A stretch of DNA of 12,642 nt from Clostridia bacterium (lineage in GTDB: Bacteria; Bacillota_E; SLMV01; PUMD01): the NCBI GenBank assembly GCA_003562655.1, contig PWUC01000026.1:1-12642 (forward strand), written 5' to 3'. Made by a program: the position numbers and the translations under genes. The notes beneath the pieces were generated by a model. The model was not told where the DNA came from. It was given only the letters and a program-made list of their open reading frames with translations, and did no database searches. Positions 7,326 through 12,642 of this stretch are shown in pieces (within the stretch, counting starts at the first letter, position 1; every line of letters begins with the position of its first letter).

Positions 7326-7996
7326 GACTGTTGATCGTCTCTCAGAATACAGAGGGCGCGTGGGGTCGCCAGATCGTCGACTTCGTGATGGCGGCCGCGC
7401 CCGTCGAGTGGGAGGTCGCGAGCAGCGCCGTCAGCGGGCAGCTGCCGCCGGTGATAGACGAGGTTGAGCAGTTCCTGCCGGACGACCTGCCGGAGACCGA
7501 CCTCCTGCTGGTGCTGTCCGAGGGGCAGGGGCTGGCGCAGCTGATACCCGAACTGGCCGCCCTGTCCCGGGCTGAGGAGGTCATCGCCCCTGTGGACAGG
7601 GAAGAGTGGCTGCCCCGCGGCCTACAGAACCAGCTGGGGGGGCAGCTGGCCCAGATGGGGGTGGAGGCCGTCTTTCCTTCCCCCTTCTGCAGCCTCAGCG
7701 CCGAACACAGCCCCGGTGAGCATATAGCCGAGTTCGCCCGGCACCTGGGCCGGCCCGAGCTTCTTTTTGCACCGGGTGAGGATGAATCCGCAGACATCAC
7801 TGTGGTGCGCAGTTCTCCCTGCGGCAACACCTGCTTCGTCGCAGAGAAGCTGCAGGGAACCGACATCCGCGAGGCGGAGACCCAGGGTCCGCTGCTGCAC
7901 CACTATTATCCGTGCCTGGCGTCGGTGTCGCTCATACACAAGTCCGCCCTCATCACCAGGGCGGCGATAGCGAGGGCGGTTCGCCGGGAGAACTGA
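7322..7996 (+). CDS. DUF166-like cysteine-rich protein of unknown function
   Basis: A 224-residue soluble protein with no signal peptide or membrane segment. I recognise it as resembling the DUF166 family (Pfam PF02593) by three local patterns: PSPFCSL around Cys123, SSPCGNTCFVAEKL with Cys167 and Cys171, and HHYYPCLASV with His193, His194 and Cys198. The four cysteines and paired histidines could hold a metal or an iron-sulfur cluster, but no activity can be assigned. The N-terminal part (LLIVSQNTEGAWG) suggests a small alpha/beta fold. The gene is translationally coupled to cooC by an ATGA overlap and lies 21 bases before acsD. That argues for a job in metal loading or in assembly of the corrinoid protein. 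The family has at times been annotated as thymidylate synthase, for which I see no support here. Confidence 0.72.
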   Translation: MRLLIVSQNTEGAWGRQIVDFVMAAAPVEWEVASSAVSGQLPPVIDEVEQFLPDDLPETDLLLVLSEGQGLAQLIPELAALSRAEEVIAPVDREEWLPRGLQNQLGGQLAQMGVEAVFPSPFCSLSAEHSPGEHIAEFARHLGRPELLFAPGEDESADITVVRSSPCGNTCFVAEKLQGTDIREAETQGPLLHHYYPCLASVSLIHKSALITRAAIARAVRREN

Positions 7997-8017
7997 ACCA
8001 CTTAGGGAGGGACGAAC

Positions 8018-8962
8018 GTGAGTGTCAGCAGGGTCAAACAGAAGTGGTCTAATAGCATAAACGTCGTCACCATCGGCAGTGAGGACCGGGCTGTCACGGT
8101 GGGAGGGGAGACGACCCTTCCCTTTCTTCACGATGAGGGAGAGATGCCTCACCGGCCGGTGATAGCCCTCGAGGTCTACGATCGCGTGCCGGACACATGG
8201 ACCGATGTCCTGGTCGACGCGCTGGGAGATGTAGTTGACGATCCCGTCGCGTGGGCCAGGAAGGGACAGGATGAGTGGGGCGTCGACCTGATTTCGCTGC
8301 GCCTTACCAGACATGCCGACGAGGACGATCCGGCCTCTCCCGGCGAATGTGCCGAGCTGGCCAGCAGTGTCCTGGAGGCCGTGGACCTGCCGCTCATCGT
8401 GTGGGGCAGCGGGGAGGACGGGCCCGACAACCGGATGTATCCGGTGGTCAGCCAAGCCCTGGCCGGCCAGAACTGCCTCCTGGGCAGTGCGACGGAGGAC
8501 AACTACAAGACCCTGACGGCCACCTGCATCGCGGACGGGCACGGCCTGATCGGGGAGTCTCCCATAGACATCAACATCTGCAAGCAGGTCAACATCCTGG
8601 TGTCGGACATGGGGATGCCCCTGGAGCGCATCGTCATCTACCCGACCAACGGCGCCCTGGGATACGGACTGGAATACGCGTATTCGATACTGGAGAGGAC
8701 CCGAAACGCAGCCCTGGGCGGCGACAAGCTGATGTCCATGCCGATCCTGGCGAACATCGGTCCGGAAGTCCAGCGCGCCAAGGAGGTCAAGGCCCTGGCA
8801 GACGAGTTCCCGGAGTGGGGGCCGGAAGAGGAACGCGGAGTCCTCTGGGAGGCGGTCACCGCGACCTGCTACCTGCAGGCCGGCGCGGACATCCTGACCA
8901 TGTGTCACCCGGAGGCAATCGCCCAGGTCAGATCCTACATCGAGCAGATGCGGGGCGACTGA
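8018..8962 (+). CDS. acsD: Corrinoid iron-sulfur protein, small subunit
   Basis: The 314-residue small subunit pairs with AcsC to hold the cobamide, and together they carry the methyl group between AcsE and AcsB. Recognisable family segments include TLPFLHDEGEMPHRP near residue 33, SATEDNYKTL near 158, PIDINICKQVNIL near 182, and PTNGALGYGLEYAYSI near 210, in a TIM-barrel-type protein related to archaeal CdhD. Length is normal for the family. Translation begins at GTG 8018 after a strong AGGGAGGG site, and no ATG serves better. It follows the DUF166-like gene by 21 bases and precedes acsE by 27, so it is clearly co-transcribed with both. Confidence 0.94.
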   Translation: MSVSRVKQKWSNSINVVTIGSEDRAVTVGGETTLPFLHDEGEMPHRPVIALEVYDRVPDTWTDVLVDALGDVVDDPVAWARKGQDEWGVDLISLRLTRHADEDDPASPGECAELASSVLEAVDLPLIVWGSGEDGPDNRMYPVVSQALAGQNCLLGSATEDNYKTLTATCIADGHGLIGESPIDINICKQVNILVSDMGMPLERIVIYPTNGALGYGLEYAYSILERTRNAALGGDKLMSMPILANIGPEVQRAKEVKALADEFPEWGPEEERGVLWEAVTATCYLQAGADILTMCHPEAIAQVRSYIEQMRGD

Positions 8963-8989
8963 TACAGCTGGGGGAGAGGAGGAGCAAAT

Positions 8990-9787
8990 ATGATCATCGT
9001 AGGTGAGAGGCTCAACGGTCAGTTCACCAGTGTCGGCCGGGCAATCCAGGACCGGGATGCGAAGGTGATCCACGACCTGGCCCTGGCACAGCTGGAGGCG
9101 GGGGCGGACTACCTGGATGTGAACGTGGGCACCGCCGTCGCCGCATCGGAGAAGGCCGATGCCATGAAGTGGCTGGTGGAGACGATTCAGGAGGCCACGG
9201 ACGCGCCGCTGGCCATAGATACGCCCATCGATGCCGTGATGCGGGCCGGCCTGAGCGTGGTGAAGAACCCTCCCATGATCAACTCCACCAACGCAGACCC
9301 GGAGCAGCTGGTAGAATACATCGACCTGGCCCTCGAATACGACGCCGATCTGATCGCGCTGACCATGGACAGGGGTGGAGTTCCCAACGACGTGGCCAAG
9401 CGCGTTGAGCTGGGGGCCAACATCGTGGTCGCGGCGATGGAGGCCGGTCTTCCCTTTGAGAGGCTCTACATCGACCTGGTGGCGATCCCCGTGGGTGCCT
9501 CCCAGGCCCAGGCGGGGATCATGCTGGAAGCCCTCAGGCAGATGCAGGGGGTCGCCGATCCCGCGCCTCATTTCATCGTGGGTCTGAGCAATGTCTCCCA
9601 GAACACCGTCGAGAGAAGCCTGATCAACCGGACCTATCTTGTCATGTGCATGGCCAGCGGGCTGGACGCCGCCATCGCAGATCCGCTGGACACCGAACTG
9701 ATGGATGCCATGATCACGACGGAGCTTTTATTGAACCGACAGATTTACAGCGATTCGTTCCTTGCTGCCTACCGCAGCAGCAAATGA
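8990..9787 (+). CDS. acsE: Methyltetrahydrofolate:corrinoid iron-sulfur protein methyltransferase
   Basis: This 265-residue pterin-binding TIM-barrel enzyme transfers the methyl group of 5-methyltetrahydrofolate to Co(I) of AcsCD, linking the methyl and carbonyl branches. It opens MIIVGERLNGQF, typical of the family. Asp77 (LAIDTP), Asn98 (MINSTN) and Asn201 (GLSNVSQ) correspond at a constant offset of two to Moorella Asp75, Asn96 and Asn199, which bind the pterin and stabilise the transition state. Length matches Moorella MeTr (262). The ribosome site GGAGAGGAGGAG precedes ATG 8990. It is followed by the widest gap in the operon, 142 bases before acsV. Confidence 0.95.
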   Translation: MIIVGERLNGQFTSVGRAIQDRDAKVIHDLALAQLEAGADYLDVNVGTAVAASEKADAMKWLVETIQEATDAPLAIDTPIDAVMRAGLSVVKNPPMINSTNADPEQLVEYIDLALEYDADLIALTMDRGGVPNDVAKRVELGANIVVAAMEAGLPFERLYIDLVAIPVGASQAQAGIMLEALRQMQGVADPAPHFIVGLSNVSQNTVERSLINRTYLVMCMASGLDAAIADPLDTELMDAMITTELLLNRQIYSDSFLAAYRSSK

Positions 9788-9929
9788 TGGGATGCCTTCG
9801 AAAAGACCCGACAGGAGGGAAGGGGTCGGGCAGGTGATCGCGGGCCCGGGAGGGCGGATCCTTCGCAGTCAGCCGTGACAGCACTCTACGAAACAGCCAC
9901 TGAAGCGCGAGGGGAGTTGGGGGGGAGCA
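9788..9929 (+). other. 142-base spacer between acsE and acsV
   Basis: This is the only gap over 60 bases within the operon. It is G-rich and contains the imperfect structure CCCGAC (9807-9812) / GTCGGG (9825-9830) with a twelve-base loop, followed by the palindromic GGGCCC near 9842. I see no T-run terminator, no convincing promoter hexamers and no real gene. A strong G-rich ribosome site for acsV lies at its right end. An internal promoter or processing site is possible but not shown. Confidence 0.4.
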
Positions 9930-11894
9930 ATGAACACCGACTGCACCGTGACCCTTCTGCCTGAAGGAGACAGCGCCAGGAGCATCCGCTGCTCCCGCGG
10001 CGACGGCCTTCTTGAGGTACTGGACCGGGCCGGCATCGCCATCAAGACCCTGTGCGGCGGCGCCGGCACCTGCCACAGGTGCCTGGTCGCTGTGCAGGAG
10101 GGGCAGGTCGAGACCTCAGACGGGGGTTCTACGCTCTCCCGCGAGCAGCTCGACGAGGGTCTGTCGCTGGCCTGCCAGCTCACTATCACCGGCGACGTCA
10201 GTATCAGGGTGCCCGCCTCCTCGCTCTTGACCCAGCACAGGATCCTCATTGATCGCGGCCCGGAGGAAGAAGATGAGACCCTGCTTTCGGACCAGACTGC
10301 GGATATCGAGCAGAGGATCTCTCTCGATCCTTTGCACCAGCGCTGCGTCCTGAGTCTCGAGCCCCCCTCCCTCCTGGACAACACGGCTGACCTGGACCGG
10401 GTCAGCCGGGAGCTGGCGGCCATCACCGGCCGGGAGCATTTCTGCATGGGACGCCCACTGCTCACCCGCCTGGCGGCCCTGTTGAGGGAGGGCGACTGGG
10501 AACTGACGGTTTCGTGGACCGACCTGTTCACCCACGGCGAAATTGCAGACCTCGCCGCCTCCAGCGAGGGGGACATCTACGGACTGGCGGTGGACATCGG
10601 CACTACCACGGTGGTGGCCGAACTGGTGGATCTGCACTCCGGTGCCGCCCGGGCGGTGCGGGGTGAATACAACCGCCAGGCTCGCTTCGGTGAGGATGTC
10701 ATCGCCCGGATAAACCATGCCAGCCACGCCGGGGGGGGCATCGCGGATCTGCACCGGGCCGCCGTGCAGACCATCAACGGCCTGATCGACGAGATCACAG
10801 ACGATACCGGGGTGACCGGGGATCAGATCAGGGTCATGGTCTGTGCGGGGAACACGACCATGATTCACACCCTCCTGGAACTGGACCCCAATCACATTCG
10901 CAGGCACCCCTACACCCCCACCGTCGGGGCCCCGCCTCCCTTCAGGGCCCGGGATCTCAGCCTGAGGGCGCATCCTGCCGCCCGGGTATTCGCCTTCCCG
11001 GCCGTGGGCAGTTTCGTCGGCGGCGATGTGGTCGCCGGCGTCCTGGCCACCGGGATCGGCCGGAAGGATGACCTGACGCTGTTTGTGGACATCGGGACCA
11101 ACGGCGAAATCGTCCTGGGCAACGGAGACTTCCTCATGGGGTGTTCCGCCTCCGCCGGGCCCGCCTTTGAAGGTGGGGGCATATCCTGTGGAACGCGGGC
11201 CGTCGACGGCGCCATCGAGCGGGTGAGGATCTCCCCGGGAGGAGACGAGGTTTACTGCCAGACGATCAGTGACCGGCCTCCCGTCGGACTGTGCGGGACC
11301 GGGCTCATCGACACCCTTGCCACCCTGCAGGAGGTTGGTGTGATAAACCGTTCGGGCCAGTTCGACTCGCAGCTCGACACGCCGAGACTGCGCGAGGGCG
11401 GCGAGGACCGGGAGTTCGTCCTGGTGTGGGCGGAGCAGGCGGGGATCGATGCCGACATCACCATCACCTCAGCCGATATCAGCAACCTGATGCGGGCCAA
11501 GGCGGCAGTCTACGCAGCCATCAAGATGCTGCTCAACAACCTATCCCTGGAGGAGGAGATGATCGAGCAGGTCCTGATCGCCGGGGGGTTCGGCAATCAC
11601 CTGAACATCGATGCCTCCGTCGCGATCGGGCTCCTTCCGGACCTGCCGCGCGACCGTTTCAAGTTTGTGGGCAACAGCGCCCTGCACGGGGCCAGGCAGG
11701 GACTGCTCTGCCGGGCTGCCATGAGAGAGGCCCTGGAGCTGGCACAAAAGATGACCTACCTGGAACTCAGTGCTGAGGATCAGGCCGCCGCCTTCATGGA
11801 CCAGTTCGTGGCCGCCCAGTTCATACCGCACACGGACCTCGGCCTGTTTCCCAGTGTGCAGCCGGACGGAAAGACGGTGAAGGAGCAGCAATGA
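9930..11894 (+). CDS. acsV: RACo: ATP-dependent reductive activator of the corrinoid iron-sulfur protein
   Basis: A 654-residue protein that restores AcsCD after accidental oxidation to inactive Co(II), using ATP to drive an uphill electron transfer. The N-terminal domain is a [2Fe-2S] ferredoxin with Cys42, Cys48, Cys51 and Cys82 (LCGGAGTCHRC and LACQ). A linker of roughly 130 residues follows. From about residue 218 comes the ASKHA-type ATPase (DUF4445 type), with VDIGTTT around Asp222 and a second phosphate-binding segment VDIGTNGE around Asp387. A GGFGNHLNIDASVAIGLLPDLP segment lies near the C-terminus. The length is close to Carboxydothermus RACo. Start ATG 9930 follows a G-rich site (GGGGGGAG). 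Its stop overlaps the next gene by four bases, so the two are translationally coupled. Confidence 0.93.
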   Translation: MNTDCTVTLLPEGDSARSIRCSRGDGLLEVLDRAGIAIKTLCGGAGTCHRCLVAVQEGQVETSDGGSTLSREQLDEGLSLACQLTITGDVSIRVPASSLLTQHRILIDRGPEEEDETLLSDQTADIEQRISLDPLHQRCVLSLEPPSLLDNTADLDRVSRELAAITGREHFCMGRPLLTRLAALLREGDWELTVSWTDLFTHGEIADLAASSEGDIYGLAVDIGTTTVVAELVDLHSGAARAVRGEYNRQARFGEDVIARINHASHAGGGIADLHRAAVQTINGLIDEITDDTGVTGDQIRVMVCAGNTTMIHTLLELDPNHIRRHPYTPTVGAPPPFRARDLSLRAHPAARVFAFPAVGSFVGGDVVAGVLATGIGRKDDLTLFVDIGTNGEIVLGNGDFLMGCSASAGPAFEGGGISCGTRAVDGAIERVRISPGGDEVYCQTISDRPPVGLCGTGLIDTLATLQEVGVINRSGQFDSQLDTPRLREGGEDREFVLVWAEQAGIDADITITSADISNLMRAKAAVYAAIKMLLNNLSLEEEMIEQVLIAGGFGNHLNIDASVAIGLLPDLPRDRFKFVGNSALHGARQGLLCRAAMREALELAQKMTYLELSAEDQAAAFMDQFVAAQFIPHTDLGLFPSVQPDGKTVKEQQ

Positions 11895-12642
11895 AGAATC
11901 TATTCATCACCGCCACGGGACAGGATGCGGGCAAGACTGCCTTCACACTGGGCCTGATATCGCTCCTGAGGGAGGAGTTAGGCGACGTCGGCTTCATCAA
12001 GCCCATCGGGCAGCGATACGTGGTCAGAGATGACCTCAAGATCGACGAGGATGTGCAGCTCATCGATGCGGTCTTTGGGTTCGGTGATGCGCTGAAGGAC
12101 ATGAGTCCGATCATCATCGACAGGGGGTTCACCCGCCTCCACATGGACATGAAGGACTCGGAACAGCTGGCGGCCCAGGTGGCTGACGCTTACGGGCGCA
12201 TCAGCGAAAATCACCAGGTCGTGATCCTGGAAGGTGCGGGCAGCAGCAGCGTGGGGGAGTCCTTTGGGCTGTCCAACATGAAAATCGCCCGGATGACCGG
12301 GGCTCCGGTGATCCTGGTGGCAGAGGGCGGCATCGGCAGGACGGTGGATGAGTGCATGCTGCACAGGGCGTACCTGGGGCGGTACGATGTGCCCGTCCTG
12401 GGAGTCATCATAAACAAGGTCTACAGGGAGAAGCACTCGGAGATCCTTGACGTGACGGTCCCGGGTCTCGAACAGCGCGGGCTGCCGGTTTTGGGAGTGA
12501 TCCCCTACGAGCCCCTGCTGTTGAGTCCCACCCTCCATCTTCTGATGGAGGAGCTGGATGCCGAGCGCCTGACCATGATCGATCAGAGTGTCCGGGACAG
12601 AAACATCAGGCGCGTGGTGATCGGAGCCATGAAGCCCCATCA
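11891..12642 (+). CDS. BioD/Pta-N-like P-loop ATPase with start of a DRTGG domain (3' end outside the window)
   Basis: An open frame of 250 codons from ATG 11891 to the right edge without a stop. It starts MKNLFITATGQDAGKTAF, a P-loop at about residues 9-16 like those of dethiobiotin synthetase-type AAA_26 proteins and the N-terminal part of long phosphotransacetylases. VVILEGAGSSSVGESFGLSN near residue 114 and VILVAEGGIGRTVDE near residue 140 are typical of this group. The last segment, RRVVIGAMKPH, looks like the beginning of a DRTGG domain. Such proteins are often annotated phosphotransacetylase family, but whether the catalytic PTA domain follows lies outside the window. Its ATGA overlap with acsV puts it in the acs operon. 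A role near acetyl-CoA to acetate conversion, perhaps regulatory, is inference. Confidence 0.8.
   Translation, partial: MKNLFITATGQDAGKTAFTLGLISLLREELGDVGFIKPIGQRYVVRDDLKIDEDVQLIDAVFGFGDALKDMSPIIIDRGFTRLHMDMKDSEQLAAQVADAYGRISENHQVVILEGAGSSSVGESFGLSNMKIARMTGAPVILVAEGGIGRTVDECMLHRAYLGRYDVPVLGVIINKVYREKHSEILDVTVPGLEQRGLPVLGVIPYEPLLLSPTLHLLMEELDAERLTMIDQSVRDRNIRRVVIGAMKPH

Noticed and set aside
7622..9571. A 649-codon open frame on the minus strand across the DUF166-like gene, acsD and acsE
   Set aside because: It is a shadow of three well-supported genes and has no recognisable domain.
2862..9813. CCCGACA recurring in three intergenic spacers (near 2864, 6543 and 9807)
   Set aside because: The same heptamer also occurs within coding sequence (for example near 4049 and 8424), so in GC-rich DNA this looks like chance.
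9784..9876. Possible mini-genes in the acsE-acsV spacer, such as ATG 9784 (17 codons) or GTG 9834 (about 14 codons)
   Set aside because: They are too short, have poor or no properly spaced ribosome sites, and show no recognisable product.
1..12642. CRISPR arrays, insertion sequences, tRNA or rRNA genes, and attachment sites
   Set aside because: I looked on both strands and saw no regular repeat-spacer pattern, no transposase motifs, and no cloverleaf or ribosomal sequence. The window is one uninterrupted metabolic operon plus a divergent gene.

Overview
The window is a bacterial Wood-Ljungdahl (reductive acetyl-CoA) carbonyl-branch gene cluster. One rightward run from position 837 to the right edge encodes the carbon monoxide dehydrogenase AcsA, acetyl-CoA synthase AcsB, corrinoid iron-sulfur protein large subunit AcsC, a CooC/AcsF-type nickel-insertion ATPase, a DUF166-like cysteine protein of unknown function, corrinoid protein small subunit AcsD, methyltransferase AcsE, the corrinoid reactivase AcsV (RACo), and the start of a BioD/Pta-N-like ATPase (AAA_26 plus DRTGG type). 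A second, divergent CooC paralogue is cut by the left edge.

The source is an anaerobic, GC-rich bacterium that fixes CO2 or oxidises CO or acetate through acetyl-CoA. AcsB has the full N-terminal region of bacterial enzymes rather than the short archaeal CdhC form, and every gene has a bacterial-type Shine-Dalgarno site. I cannot fix the phylum from sequence alone. Actinobacteriota, Chloroflexota and Firmicutes-type acetogens are all possible, and the gene order differs from my recollection of the Moorella cluster because acsC and acsD are separated.

Layout: 1-374, 5' part of a leftward cooC. 375-836, a 462-base divergent regulatory region that is more AT-rich than its surroundings. It holds a 13-bp perfect inverted repeat enclosing an 8-bp one, a cluster of five GTAC tetramers around a candidate acsA promoter, and a leader stem-loop. 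837-12642, the acs operon, with gaps of 46, 55 and 34 bases, a 4-base overlap, gaps of 21, 27 and 142 bases, and another 4-base overlap.

How it works together: AcsE moves a methyl group from methyl-tetrahydrofolate to the cobalt of AcsCD. AcsA reduces CO2 to CO. AcsB joins the methyl group, CO and CoA into acetyl-CoA at its nickel-iron-sulfur A-cluster. CooC loads nickel, and AcsV rescues AcsCD that has been oxidised to Co(II). Ligand residues of the metal sites are intact in all enzymes examined. The main unknowns are the DUF166-like protein, the role of the terminal Pta-N-like ATPase, and the unexplained inverted-repeat structure upstream of the leftward cooC.
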